Shown: positions 38,452 through 48,478, counted from the stretch's first letter. The stretch: DNA of 64,000 bases from an uncultured Flavobacterium sp. (GCA_937773775.1 CALJVL010000013.1:1-64000); one strand, 5' to 3'. Numbers and translations: made by a program. Notes: generated by a model from the letters alone, not told the origin.

Positions 38452-40998
38452 ATGGCAAAGAATTTAGTAATAGTTGAGTCCCCTGCAAAGGCAAAAACAA
38501 TCGAGAAATTTTTAGGAAGTGATTTTCAAGTAGAGTCAAGTTATGGGCACATTGCCGACTTACCTTCCAAAGAAATTGGTGTGGATGTAGAGAATGGTTT
38601 TAAACCTAAATATGAAGTTTCATCTGATAAAAAAGCTTTAGTAACCAAATTGAGAGGTTTAGCTAAAAAAGCCGAAATGGTTTGGTTAGCAAGTGATGAG
38701 GATCGCGAGGGAGAAGCTATTTCTTGGCATTTGTCAGAGGAGCTAAAACTGGATAAAAGCAAAACGAAACGTATTGTTTTTCACGAAATTACAAAAGGTG
38801 CTATTCTAAAGGCAATAGAAAATCCACGTGAAATTGACTATAATTTAGTGAATGCACAGCAAGCAAGAAGAGTGCTTGACAGATTAGTGGGATATGAATT
38901 GTCTCCCGTCTTATGGAGAAAAATTAAAGGAGGATTGTCCGCTGGACGTGTACAGTCTGTTTCAGTTCGTTTGATTGTAGAGAGAGAACGCGAAATCCAG
39001 AATTTTAATGCAATTGCAAGCTACTCGGTTGTTGCAGAATTCACTAATGAAGCTGGAAAATCGTTCAAAGCAAAACTTCCAAAAAATTTCAATACAAAAA
39101 AAGAAGCGGAAGATTTTTTAAAGAAAAATGTAGGTTCAAATTATAAGGTTTCGGATTTAGAAACGAAACCAACCAAAAAATCACCAACGGGTCCATTTAC
39201 AACCTCAACTTTACAACAAGAAGCGGCACGTAAGCTGTATTTGCCTGTTGGAATTACCATGCAATTAGCGCAGCGTTTATACGAAGCGGGATTGATAACT
39301 TATATGAGAACCGATAGTGTCAATCTTTCTAAAGATGCAATGGAGGCTGCTCAGGCCGAAATCATCAAATCCTACGGGAAAGAATTTTCTAAACCTCGCA
39401 CTTTTGTCAATAAAAGCAAAGGGGCACAGGAAGCCCACGAGGCTATTCGTCCTACTGATATGTCGCGTCATACTGTGAATATCGATAGAGACCAAGCGCG
39501 TTTGTACGACTTAATTTGGAAAAGAACCTTGGCTTCACAAATGAGTGATGCGCAACTCGAAAGAACAAATGTCAAAATCGAGGCTACTAATCATGGAGAG
39601 TTATTTACTGCTTCAGGTGAAGTATTGCTTTTTGAAGGTTTCTTAAAAGTATATCTTGAAGGGCATGATGACGATGAAGAGGAGCAAGAAGGAATGTTGC
39701 CTGCAATGAAGATTAACGAAAAATTACAAAACAATTATATCACTGCGACCGAGAGATACTCTAGACCTCCAGCTCGCTATACTGAAGCTTCTTTGGTCAA
39801 GAAACTGGAGGAACTGGGTATTGGTCGTCCATCAACCTACGCTCCAACGATTTCTACTATAATCAATAGAAACTATGTAGAGAAAGGAAATCTTGACGGA
39901 CAAGAAAGAAAATATACGCAATTGACCTTGCTGTCTGGAAATCTAGATGAGAAGGTGTTGAAAGAAAATACAGGATCCGATAAAGGGAAACTAGTGCCAA
40001 CGGATATTGGGACAATCGTAACTGATTTCTTGGTAAAGAATTTCGGAAATATTCTGGATTATAATTTCACTGCAAAAGTGGAACAAGATTTTGATGAAAT
40101 AGCCGAAGGAAATGTGGACTGGGCAGTAATGATGAAAGACTTTTACGATCAATTTCACCCAATTGTGAAAGATGTAGAAGCAAATGCTGAAAGAGAAAGT
40201 GGAGAAAGAATTTTAGGAAAAGACCCTAAAACTGAGAAGCAGGTTTTGGTTCGTTTAGGAAAATTTGGTCCAGTGGCCCAAATTGGTGAAGCGGATGATG
40301 AAGAGAAAAAATTTGCCAGTTTAATGGCAGATCAAAATATTGGAACCATTACTTTGGAAGAGGCATTAGATCTTTTTCTGCTTCCGAAGGATTTAGGAGA
40401 ATATAAAGGAGAAGAGGTTCAGGTCAGTAATGGTCGTTATGGACCTTACATTCGTCATGGAGCTGCCTTTGTTTCTTTGCCAAAAGGAGAAAATCCTTTG
40501 GATGTAGATTTTAAAAGAGCGCAGGAATTAATTGACGAGAAAGCAATCGCCGATGCGCCGATTACCATCTATAAAGGAGAAGGCGTGCAAAAAGGTACGG
40601 GCCGTTTTGGTCCTTTTATCAAATGGGACGGATTGTTTATTAATGTGAGTAAGAAATATAATTTTGATAATTTATCGCAACAGGATATCGAAACATTGAT
40701 TGAGGATAAATTGCAAAAGAACATTGATAAAGTCCTGCACAACTGGACAGAGGAAGGAATTTTAGTCGAAAAAGCGCGTTGGGGACGTTCCGTTATTACC
40801 AAAGGGAAAATTAAAATTGAATTGAGTAAAGATGTTGATGCGACAAAACTGACATTGGAGGAAGTTCAAGAGATGATTGCCAAAAAGACGCCTGCTAAAA
40901 AAACTGCCGTTAAAAAAACTACCGCTAAAAAAACGCCAGCTAAAAAAGTAGCAGCTAAGAAAACAGCAGTAAAGAAACCCGCAGTAAAAAAGAAATAA
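38452..40998 (+). CDS. topA: DNA topoisomerase I
   Basis: Type IA topoisomerase that relaxes negative supercoils. An 848-residue protein. Toprim domain NLVIVESPAKAKTIEKFLG with SDEDREGEAISWHL, catalytic Tyr in GLITYMRTDSVNLS, then the C-terminal topo repeats (FGPVAQIGE, YGPYIRHGAAFVSLPKG, FGPFIKWDGLFINV) in place of classic zinc fingers. The last 45 residues are a Lys/Ala/Pro/Thr repeat of AKKTPAKK type, resembling a histone H1 tail. The frame is open from 38431, but the ATG at 38452 (MAKNLVIVES) is the family start. The next gene begins 1 base after the stop. Confidence 0.97.
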   Translation: MAKNLVIVESPAKAKTIEKFLGSDFQVESSYGHIADLPSKEIGVDVENGFKPKYEVSSDKKALVTKLRGLAKKAEMVWLASDEDREGEAISWHLSEELKLDKSKTKRIVFHEITKGAILKAIENPREIDYNLVNAQQARRVLDRLVGYELSPVLWRKIKGGLSAGRVQSVSVRLIVEREREIQNFNAIASYSVVAEFTNEAGKSFKAKLPKNFNTKKEAEDFLKKNVGSNYKVSDLETKPTKKSPTGPFTTSTLQQEAARKLYLPVGITMQLAQRLYEAGLITYMRTDSVNLSKDAMEAAQAEIIKSYGKEFSKPRTFVNKSKGAQEAHEAIRPTDMSRHTVNIDRDQARLYDLIWKRTLASQMSDAQLERTNVKIEATNHGELFTASGEVLLFEGFLKVYLEGHDDDEEEQEGMLPAMKINEKLQNNYITATERYSRPPARYTEASLVKKLEELGIGRPSTYAPTISTIINRNYVEKGNLDGQERKYTQLTLLSGNLDEKVLKENTGSDKGKLVPTDIGTIVTDFLVKNFGNILDYNFTAKVEQDFDEIAEGNVDWAVMMKDFYDQFHPIVKDVEANAERESGERILGKDPKTEKQVLVRLGKFGPVAQIGEADDEEKKFASLMADQNIGTITLEEALDLFLLPKDLGEYKGEEVQVSNGRYGPYIRHGAAFVSLPKGENPLDVDFKRAQELIDEKAIADAPITIYKGEGVQKGTGRFGPFIKWDGLFINVSKKYNFDNLSQQDIETLIEDKLQKNIDKVLHNWTEEGILVEKARWGRSVITKGKIKIELSKDVDATKLTLEEVQEMIAKKTPAKKTAVKKTTAKKTPAKKVAAKKTAVKKPAVKKK

Positions 40999-40999
40999 A

Positions 41000-42151
41000 A
41001 TGGAATTTGACTTTTTAAAACCCATTGATTTTGATATTTTAGAAGAGATAAAAAAGTTGTCTTCCCAGCAATTGGGAAGTAAAGTCGTTTTTCATACAAG
41101 TAATCAATTTCCGGACTTAAACAAGATTAACATCGCTATTATTGGTGTTTTGGAAAATCGAGGAAACAATACGGCGACAGCAGATATTGATTTGTTAGCT
41201 ATTCGAAAAGAATTATATAGCATGTTTCCCGGCAATTGGGACGGATCTATTGCGGATTTAGGAGATATTCTTCCAGGGAATTCAGCAGATGATTCTTATT
41301 TTGCCCTACGTAAAGTCGTTTCAGATTTAATTAAGAAGAAAATTATTCCAATAGTGATTGGTGGTTCTCAGGATTTGACCTTTGCTCTTTACAGAGCATA
41401 TGACGAACTGGAGCAGATGGTAAACCTGGTCGCTATAGACAGTAAGTTTGATTTTGGAAAAGAAAATGAGGACGTTTCGGCCTCTTCTTATTTGACTAAA
41501 ATTATCATTGACGAGCCAAACAATCTTTTTAATTATTGTAATATTGGTTATCAGACCTATTATAACTCGCAAGAAGAGATTGATTTAGTTGAAAAATTGT
41601 TTTTTGACGCATATAGATTGGGGGAGATTTCTAATAATATAAGCTTGTCAGAGCCCGTATTTAGGGATGCAGACATAGTCAGTCTTGATTTAAGCTCTGT
41701 CAAATCCTCAGATTCAGGTAATTTTTCTACATTTACTCCTAACGGATTTAATGGGAAGGAGATTTGTTCCTTAGCAAGATATGCGGGTATTAGCGATAAA
41801 GTTTCCGTTTTTGGAATATTTAATCACAATGATTCAGTCCAAGAATCCGTATTGGTAGCTCAGATTATATGGTACTTTATAGAGGGGTTTCACTATCGTT
41901 CTAACGAATATCCTTTTGGTAGTAGAGAAAATTATATAAAATATATTGTGCCTTTAGAAGATGAAGTTTTGGTTTTTTATAAAAGTGACAAAACGGACCG
42001 TTGGTGGATAGAAATACCATTTATTTCAGATGGGAGTAATAAATTAAAAAGAAACACGTTGTTACCTTGTTCTTATGATGAATATTTAGGAGCGTGTAAT
42101 CAGGAATTACCTGAAAGATGGTGGAAAGCACAGCTAAAAAACAGCATTTAG
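41000..42151 (+). CDS. Arginase-fold protein lacking metal ligands
   Basis: A 383-residue protein related to formimidoylglutamase/arginase. The fold landmarks are recognisable, but the manganese ligands are changed. GGDHS is GGSQD, losing the His; DAHxD is DSKFD, losing the His; SxDxDxxDP is SLDLSSVKSSDS. So hydrolase activity is unlikely. The C-terminal 80 residues include FYKSDKTDRWWIEIPF and an ending ELPERWWKAQLKNSI. It starts 1 base after topA and precedes gldK by 128 bases. I recall it as common in this position in Flavobacteria, which suggests a structural or gliding-related role (inference). Confidence 0.75.
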   Translation: MEFDFLKPIDFDILEEIKKLSSQQLGSKVVFHTSNQFPDLNKINIAIIGVLENRGNNTATADIDLLAIRKELYSMFPGNWDGSIADLGDILPGNSADDSYFALRKVVSDLIKKKIIPIVIGGSQDLTFALYRAYDELEQMVNLVAIDSKFDFGKENEDVSASSYLTKIIIDEPNNLFNYCNIGYQTYYNSQEEIDLVEKLFFDAYRLGEISNNISLSEPVFRDADIVSLDLSSVKSSDSGNFSTFTPNGFNGKEICSLARYAGISDKVSVFGIFNHNDSVQESVLVAQIIWYFIEGFHYRSNEYPFGSRENYIKYIVPLEDEVLVFYKSDKTDRWWIEIPFISDGSNKLKRNTLLPCSYDEYLGACNQELPERWWKAQLKNSI

Positions 42152-42279
42152 TAATTTATTTAGCATAAGTAAATTTTTTGTTTCAAAAAGAATCTTTATT
42201 CTAAAATAATTGTTTTATTAAAAAATAATAAATAGGTTTACATACGTAAAAAATAATGAAAATATAACCCCCAATATAT

Positions 42280-43686
42280 ATGAAGAAGTTCATTGCATTT
42301 ATTGCGATTTTGTCCCTATTAATCAGTTGCGGTAAGTCTGGCGACAAAGGTGAATTGGTCGGTGTTAAGGGTGAAAAATGGCGTCCTGAAAAACCTTTTG
42401 GGATGACTTTAATTCCCGGTGGCGCATATATCATGGGTAAAGCAGATGGTGATGTTGCCAATATTCAAGATGCTCCTACAAAAACAGTAACGGTTCGTTC
42501 GTTTTATATGGATGAAACTGAAATAACCAATAGTGAGTACCGTCAATTTGTGGAATGGGTTAAGGATTCAACTATGAGAGTTAGGTTAGCAATCCTCGCG
42601 GATATGATGGGTATAAAGGCAGGTGATGGCAAAGGAAAAAATTCTGGTAGTATAGGGGATTTTGCTTTTAACGACGCAGATCCTGAAAAAATGACAGCCT
42701 ATGATAAGTACATGTACGATAACTACTATAGTATAGGTACAGATGACAATCCTTATGCGGGTAGAAAATTAAACAGAGATGTTAAGTTAATTAAAGATCC
42801 TAAATTATATCCTGACGAATATTACGTTGAGGTTATGGATTCGATGTATTTGCCTTTGGAAGCTTCCTATAACGGCTTGCGAACTGTCGATGTAGACAAG
42901 CTTAAATTTCGTTATTCCTGGATGGATTTACAAGCTGCGGCTAAGGCTAAAGTTGGTAAAAGAAAAGATTTCATTAAAACAGAAGAGGTGAAGGTATATC
43001 CAGACACAACAGTGTGGATTAAAGATTTCGCCTATTCATATAATGAACCTATGCATAATGATTACTTCTGGCACAAAGCATACGGAGATTACCCTGTAGT
43101 AGGGGTAAAATGGACACAAGCAAAAGCTTTTTGTGCTTGGCGTACACTAAATAAAAACTCTTACATTAAAGCAAAAAAGAACGGGCATGATTTGATCAAC
43201 TCTTTTAGATTGCCGACTGAGGCGGAATGGGAATATTCTGCAAGAGGCGGTTTACAGTCAGCGACCTATCCTTGGGGTGGACCTTACACTAAAAATGATA
43301 GAGGATGTTTTATGGCGAACTTCAAACCGAATAGAGGCGATTATGCAGCTGATCAAGCGCTGTATACTGTAGAGGCAAAGTCTTATGAGCCTAACGGATA
43401 TAACCTTTATAATATGGCAGGAAATGTTTCTGAATGGACGGATTCGTCGTATGATCCAAATGCATATGAGTATGTTTCGTCTATGAATCCGAATGTATTG
43501 GACTATTCTAATAAACGTAAAGTAGTGCGTGGCGGATCCTGGAAAGACGTTGCCTATTTCTTACAGGTAAGTACAAGAGATTTTGAATATGCAGATTCTG
43601 CAAGGAGCTTTATCGGATTCAGAACTGTTCAGGACTATATGGGATTGCAAACAACCGGAAACGGGCAAAAAATTAAAAACAGATAA
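42280..43686 (+). CDS. gldK: Gliding motility / T9SS lipoprotein GldK
   Basis: Outer-membrane lipoprotein forming, with GldN, the periplasmic ring of the type IX secretion system. A 468-residue protein. The signal MKKFIAFIAILSLLISC ends in a lipobox, and a formylglycine-generating-enzyme-like (sulfatase-modifying) domain follows: MTLIPGGAYIMGKADG, MDETEITNSEYRQFV, RLPTEAEWEYSARGG, NVSEWTDSSYD and VVRGGSWKD. First gene of gldKLMN with gaps of 35-47 bases. Confidence 0.97.
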   Translation: MKKFIAFIAILSLLISCGKSGDKGELVGVKGEKWRPEKPFGMTLIPGGAYIMGKADGDVANIQDAPTKTVTVRSFYMDETEITNSEYRQFVEWVKDSTMRVRLAILADMMGIKAGDGKGKNSGSIGDFAFNDADPEKMTAYDKYMYDNYYSIGTDDNPYAGRKLNRDVKLIKDPKLYPDEYYVEVMDSMYLPLEASYNGLRTVDVDKLKFRYSWMDLQAAAKAKVGKRKDFIKTEEVKVYPDTTVWIKDFAYSYNEPMHNDYFWHKAYGDYPVVGVKWTQAKAFCAWRTLNKNSYIKAKKNGHDLINSFRLPTEAEWEYSARGGLQSATYPWGGPYTKNDRGCFMANFKPNRGDYAADQALYTVEAKSYEPNGYNLYNMAGNVSEWTDSSYDPNAYEYVSSMNPNVLDYSNKRKVVRGGSWKDVAYFLQVSTRDFEYADSARSFIGFRTVQDYMGLQTTGNGQKIKNR

Positions 43687-43721
43687 AAATAAACCCCCAC
43701 TAAATTTAAAATCAAAAAGTT

Positions 43722-44372
43722 ATGGCATTATTAAGTAAAAAAGCAATGAATTTCGCTTATGGAATGGGTGCTGCGGTTGTAATCATTGGAGCGTTATTCA
43801 AGATAACTCATATTGAATTTGGATTTGTAACGGGAAATCTGATGTTGACGATCGGTTTGTTAGTTGAAGCTGGAATTTTTGCACTCTCAGCTTTTGAAGA
43901 TGTTGATAATGAATTTGATTGGACGCTAGTGTATCCAGAATTAGCCAATGGAAAAGCATCAGGAGCAAAAAAGCAAAAAAGTGAAATTCCTGCAGAAGCA
44001 CAGGGATTGTTGTCCCAAAAGCTTGACGCAATGTTGAAAGATGCTAAAATAGATGGAGAATTAATGGCTAGTTTAGGTAATAGCATCAAAAACTTTGAAT
44101 CAGCTGCTAAAAGTATAGCTCCAACCGCTGAGTCAATGGCCTCTACTAAAAAATATAGTGAGGAATTAACAATGGCTGCCTCTCAGATGGAGTCTCTGAA
44201 TAGTTTATATAAAATACAACTACAGGGCGCTACAAGAAACGCGCAAATTAATGAGGAAGTGATTGAGAACAATATGAAGTTAAAAGAGCAAATGCAATCA
44301 TTAACTACAAATCTATCATCATTGAATAATGTTTATGGCGGAATGCTATCTGCAATGAGTAACAAAGGATAA
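43722..44372 (+). CDS. gldL: T9SS inner-membrane motor protein GldL
   Basis: A 216-residue inner-membrane protein that, with GldM, forms the proton-driven motor for gliding and type IX secretion. Two N-terminal membrane helices (NFAYGMGAAVVIIGALFKI and MLTIGLLVEAGIFALSAFE) with Glu in the second, as expected for the proton channel, are followed by a cytoplasmic coiled-coil region. Typical start and length. The helices come directly before gldM. Confidence 0.97.
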   Translation: MALLSKKAMNFAYGMGAAVVIIGALFKITHIEFGFVTGNLMLTIGLLVEAGIFALSAFEDVDNEFDWTLVYPELANGKASGAKKQKSEIPAEAQGLLSQKLDAMLKDAKIDGELMASLGNSIKNFESAAKSIAPTAESMASTKKYSEELTMAASQMESLNSLYKIQLQGATRNAQINEEVIENNMKLKEQMQSLTTNLSSLNNVYGGMLSAMSNKG

Positions 44373-44417
44373 TTAGTTTCGAACTATAAAAAAACAACTA
44401 ACTAATTATTAGAAAAT

Positions 44418-45965
44418 ATGGCAGGAGGAAAATTAACCCCCAGACAGAAGATGATAAATCTGATGTACTTGATTTTTATCGCGATGTTAGCATTAAACAT
44501 GTCCAAAGAAGTGTTGTCAGCTTTTGGAATGTTAAATTTAAAAATTGTTGAGTCAAATGCAATCACAGACCAAAGAAATGAAAGTTCATTTGCACAATTA
44601 GAACAAAAAGCAATTGACCAACCGGGACAATTTGGTGACAAAAAGCTTAAAGTCGAAAAGATAAGAGTAATCTCTAAAGAATTTAATGATTACATAGAAA
44701 ACATTAAAACTTCAGTCATAAAAGGTTTTGAACGAGATTCTAAAGGAAATTTGCCTTTTGAGGAGATGGACAAAGGCGACCTAATTGATAGAATGTTTTT
44801 TACGGGTGATAAGGTGTCGAAAAGCGGGCAAGAATTTTTAGATAGAATTAACAATTATTCTGCTCAAATTAAGCAAGTTGGAGGTAGTTCTATTGCGGAA
44901 TCTGAAATGAATAAAATAGAAGCTAGATTCGCTACAAAACCAGTTTTTTCGGAAAAAGCAGGTGCTAATTTAGATTGGATTGATTATCATTACAAGGGCT
45001 TTCCCTTAATAGCGACAATTACAAACTTGTCTCAGTTACAAGCTGATATCAAAGCGACTGAAAGTGATGTTATGAGTGGAATGTTCCAAAGTGATCTAGT
45101 TGCTGCTGCTTCTCTTACGGCTTATGAACCTATTGTTGTTCTTGATAAATCTGTTTTCTTTCAAGGGGAAGCAGTATCAGGTAAAATCATATTAGGAAAA
45201 TTTGATCCGTCATTAAAAGCAAAGTCCGTAATCATCAATGGTTCGAACATACAAGCTATGGCAGGACAGGCAAAGTTTTCTTTTGCTGCAGGTAATATAG
45301 GCGACCATCCAATTACGGGTTCTTTTAACTTTGATGAAAATGGTAAGGTAGTTAGTTTACCTATAAGTGATAAATACGTAGTTGTTGCCAGACCTAAATC
45401 GGCGACAATATCGGCTGATAAAATGAACGTTGTTTATAGAGGAGTTGTAAATCCTATGACAATTTCATTTGCAGGAATTACTGCTGATAAAGTATCTGCT
45501 TCTGCTCCAGGATTAAGTTCTGCAGGCGGTGCTAAATTTAACATGAGTCCAACTTCAGGGAATGAAGTAGTGATTAATGTGACAGGTACATTACCTGATG
45601 GTTCTAAAGTTTCGGATAAAAAGACTTTTAGAATTAAAGGAATTCCTGGCCCTACTGGAACGATCAGAGGAGAGACAGGTGTTGTAAAAGGTCCTAAATC
45701 GAATCTTGAAATTGCTACAATAGGAGCTAAATTAGAGGATTTTGATTTCGAAGTTGGTTTAAATGTTGTTGGTTTTAATTTAAAAGTAACAGGACAACCT
45801 ACCGTTGTGGTTCAAGGCGATAGATTAAATGCACAATGTAAATCAGTACTTGTTAAGGCAGGAAGAGGAGATCAGATAATCATATCTGAAATTAAAACGA
45901 AGCTAGTCGGAGCTGGTAACTATTTGTTACCAAGAACCGCTCCGGTTATTTTTGAAATACAATAA
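44418..45965 (+). CDS. gldM: T9SS motor/shaft protein GldM
   Basis: A 515-residue protein with one N-terminal membrane helix (RQKMINLMYLIFIAMLALNMS) carrying the conserved Lys-Glu context KEVLSAFGM, and a long periplasmic region of four domains that spans the periplasm and contacts the GldKN ring. The first domain is helical (residues 40-220), the later ones are beta-rich and end PVIFEIQ. It lies between gldL and gldN on the same strand. Confidence 0.97.
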   Translation: MAGGKLTPRQKMINLMYLIFIAMLALNMSKEVLSAFGMLNLKIVESNAITDQRNESSFAQLEQKAIDQPGQFGDKKLKVEKIRVISKEFNDYIENIKTSVIKGFERDSKGNLPFEEMDKGDLIDRMFFTGDKVSKSGQEFLDRINNYSAQIKQVGGSSIAESEMNKIEARFATKPVFSEKAGANLDWIDYHYKGFPLIATITNLSQLQADIKATESDVMSGMFQSDLVAAASLTAYEPIVVLDKSVFFQGEAVSGKIILGKFDPSLKAKSVIINGSNIQAMAGQAKFSFAAGNIGDHPITGSFNFDENGKVVSLPISDKYVVVARPKSATISADKMNVVYRGVVNPMTISFAGITADKVSASAPGLSSAGGAKFNMSPTSGNEVVINVTGTLPDGSKVSDKKTFRIKGIPGPTGTIRGETGVVKGPKSNLEIATIGAKLEDFDFEVGLNVVGFNLKVTGQPTVVVQGDRLNAQCKSVLVKAGRGDQIIISEIKTKLVGAGNYLLPRTAPVIFEIQ

Positions 45966-46012
45966 TAAACAAGTTGCCCTGAAGGGTCGCCACATTATCT
46001 TATAATCATACC

Positions 46013-46903
46013 ATGATGAAAGTTAAATTTTTTATAATAGTTATTATTTCTGTTACTGGTAGCATTGCATCTTACGCGCAGTCTAATTTGCTTAATGCTA
46101 AGATACCCGAGGAAGTAGGCCTTAAGTCTGCTGCTCAGCTAATTTCTGATAATGATAAGCCGTTAGCATATGGATATGTTCATGATAGAGATATCTTGAT
46201 GGGTAAAACAGTTTGGGAAATTATAGATTTAAGTGAAAGAATTAACTTTGCTTTATATTATCCACTAGATGAAAATCTAGGTGCCGATAGAAGATCCTTG
46301 TATAATGTATTAACAAAAGCGATTAAAAGTGGTGAAATAAGCGAAGTGTATGCTGATAGCTATTTTAACACTAAAAAATCTTATAAGGACGTGCAGGCAT
46401 CATTGAGCCGAGTTGACACTACTGACGCAGGTAGAGAACAAGTAAATGCAGGCATTGAAGTTTCGCCTCAATATATTTTGCGATCCGATATAACTGCTCA
46501 AGATGTTACTCAATATAAGATTAAGGGCTACTGGTATTTTGATAAACGTCAAAGTGAATTGAAATATCGTTTGCTCGGTATCTGTCCTGTTACCCCAGAT
46601 GTTTACACAATGAACAGTGATGAAAAGGACTATATCGAATTGTTTTGGGTGTTTTTCCCATCAGCAAGAGCAGTTCTGCATGAGGCGAAAGCATTCAATA
46701 ATCAGAATTCAGCAATGCTTATTTCTTTTGACCAAATATTGAATTCACGACATTTTAATAGTGTCATTTATAAAGAGGAAAATGTTTATGGCGATAGAGA
46801 GATTAAAGAGTATATGCCAAATAATTCGCAGAATCAATTGCTAGAAGCTGAAAGGGTTAAAGAAAAAATCCGTGATTTTGAATCAGATATGTGGAATTAT
46901 TAA
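46013..46903 (+). CDS. gldN: Gliding motility protein GldN
   Basis: A 296-residue periplasmic ring subunit of the T9SS that works with GldK. A signal peptide (FFIIVIISVTGSIASYAQ) is followed by family sequence VWEIIDLSERINFALYYPLD and YRLLGICPVTPDVY. Two adjacent ATG codons are possible starts. A strong terminator right after the gene closes the gldKLMN operon; no second gldN/gldO copy follows. Confidence 0.96.
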   Translation: MMKVKFFIIVIISVTGSIASYAQSNLLNAKIPEEVGLKSAAQLISDNDKPLAYGYVHDRDILMGKTVWEIIDLSERINFALYYPLDENLGADRRSLYNVLTKAIKSGEISEVYADSYFNTKKSYKDVQASLSRVDTTDAGREQVNAGIEVSPQYILRSDITAQDVTQYKIKGYWYFDKRQSELKYRLLGICPVTPDVYTMNSDEKDYIELFWVFFPSARAVLHEAKAFNNQNSAMLISFDQILNSRHFNSVIYKEENVYGDREIKEYMPNNSQNQLLEAERVKEKIRDFESDMWNY

Positions 46904-46925
46904 TTTCAATTTTATCACAAATAAA

Positions 46926-46968
46926 CAAAAAGAACTCTTGTCATATATGACAAGAGTTCTTTTTGTTT
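46926..46968 (+). terminator. Terminator of the gldKLMN operon
   Basis: Perfect arms AGAACTCTTGTCA and TGACAAGAGTTCT with a 4-base loop and flanking A and T runs. Confidence 0.95.
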
Positions 46969-47027
46969 TACAGCAGCTTATGTTTGCTTAAGATTTTGGT
47001 GCACTGTTTTTAGTTTACATTATTAGT

Positions 47028-47035
47028 TACTTTTG
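47028..47035 (+). promoter_or_regulatory. -7 element very close to the oxidoreductase start
   Basis: TACTTTTG fits TAnnTTTG and ends only 4 bases before the ATG at 47040, so the mRNA would be leaderless or nearly so. Confidence 0.4.
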
Positions 47036-47039
47036 TAGT

Positions 47040-48092
47040 ATGATAGATTATTTAATAATAGGTTCCGGTTTAGCTGGAATCGCTTTTTCTGAAGTTGCCT
47101 TGCAAAACAGAAAGAGTATTTTCGTAATGGACAATAATTCTCAAAATTCTTCTAAGATTGCCGGTGGTTTGTACAACCCGGTTATATTGAAACGTTTTAG
47201 TGAAGTTTGGAAAGCAGAGGAACAATTACTTTTGATGGAGAGTTTCTATGATGTTGTGGAGAGTAAACTTAAGACTAAGGTCGATTTTAAAAAACCGATT
47301 TTAAGAAAATTTTTTTCTGTAGAGGAGCAAAACAATTGGTTTGCAGCCTCTGATAAAAAGACTTTAACGCCGTTTTTATCAACAGAATTAGTCACAAAGA
47401 AATATTCTGGAATCGAATCGCCTTATAATTATGGAGAAGTCTTGCAGACTGGCCATGTTGATACCGAAGTGTTATTAAAAAAGTACAGAGAGTACTTATT
47501 AAAGAGCGGTATTTTCACGGAATCCTCTTTTGAATATCGTGTTTTAGAAATTTTCCCCGATCATATACGATATAAAGATATTGAAGCAAAGAATATCGTG
47601 TTTGCGGAAGGTTTTGGGATGCATTCTAATCCATATTTTAGGCACTTGCCTTTAGACGGTACAAAAGGGGAGCTATTTATTATAAAAGCACCAGAATTAG
47701 TCTTGGACGTTATTTTGAATACCAGCGTTTTTATTCTTCCTTTAGGGAATGATTTGTTTAAAGTTGGCGCAACCTACAATTGGAAAGAGAAAACAAATTT
47801 GCCCACTGAAAAAGGCAAATTGGAATTAATTGACAGAATTAAAGAAATCATTACTTGTGACTTTGAAATAGTAGAACATTTTGCGGGTGTAAGGCCTACG
47901 GTAAAAGACAGAAGACCTTTGGTTGGCACTCATGCTGACTATCATTCAATTCATATTCTCAACGGGTTGGGGACACGTGGCGTTATGTTAGGACCATCTA
48001 TGGCCAAAGAGCTTTTTAATTATATCGAAAACAAAATACCCTTGGATAAGGAAATTGATATAAAACGGTTTTTGCCTAAAGGTCAAAAATAA
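47040..48092 (+). CDS. FAD-dependent oxidoreductase, DAO family
   Basis: A 350-residue protein with the dinucleotide motif DYLIIGSGLAGIAFSEVAL at the start, KIAGGLYNPVILKRF and the C-terminal GVRPTVKDRRPLVGTHADY and LNGLGTRGVMLGPSMA. The group includes glycine/D-amino acid oxidase-like enzymes and MnmC-type domains. The substrate cannot be told from sequence. Transcribed alone, convergent with the DUF983 gene. Confidence 0.85.
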   Translation: MIDYLIIGSGLAGIAFSEVALQNRKSIFVMDNNSQNSSKIAGGLYNPVILKRFSEVWKAEEQLLLMESFYDVVESKLKTKVDFKKPILRKFFSVEEQNNWFAASDKKTLTPFLSTELVTKKYSGIESPYNYGEVLQTGHVDTEVLLKKYREYLLKSGIFTESSFEYRVLEIFPDHIRYKDIEAKNIVFAEGFGMHSNPYFRHLPLDGTKGELFIIKAPELVLDVILNTSVFILPLGNDLFKVGATYNWKEKTNLPTEKGKLELIDRIKEIITCDFEIVEHFAGVRPTVKDRRPLVGTHADYHSIHILNGLGTRGVMLGPSMAKELFNYIENKIPLDKEIDIKRFLPKGQK

Positions 48093-48097
48093 AATTC

Positions 48098-48478
48098 TTA
48101 TTGTTTGAAAGTTGGATCATAAGAAACAAACATATTTATGTAAACATTTCTCGACCAGCGTAAAATGAACGGAAACAAAAGTATAAGTGAAATAATTATT
48201 GAAATAAAAGCGACTTTTAACGATGTTTTAAAGACTAAATATGAAATAATAAACGCCGCTATTCCAGCAGCCACATTTAGTCCATAACTTACATACATGG
48301 CTCCATAAAAAAACGAAGGTTCAATTTGATATTTTAATCCGCAATGACTGCATTTTTCATTCATTTTTAAAGTTTTCCCTAGACGAAGCGGATTTGGGTC
48401 TAAATACATACTCTCTTTCTGACATTTAGGACAAGTTCCTGTTAAAATACTATATAGTTTGGATCCTTTTTTTAACAT
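48098..48478 (-). CDS. DUF983 family protein
   Basis: A 126-residue small membrane protein. An N-terminal zinc-ribbon-like Cys set (GTCPKCQ and CSHCG) is followed by two membrane helices. The family is found widely, often near cytochrome oxidase genes, with unknown function. The frame begins earlier, but the ATG at 48478 (MLKKGSKLYSIL) is the natural start. Confidence 0.85.
   Translation of the reverse strand: MLKKGSKLYSILTGTCPKCQKESMYLDPNPLRLGKTLKMNEKCSHCGLKYQIEPSFFYGAMYVSYGLNVAAGIAAFIISYLVFKTSLKVAFISIIISLILLFPFILRWSRNVYINMFVSYDPTFKQ

Noticed and set aside
40762..41099. Phe-rich minus-strand frames at the topA end
   Set aside because: Antisense of the Lys-rich tail (AAA codons read as TTT).
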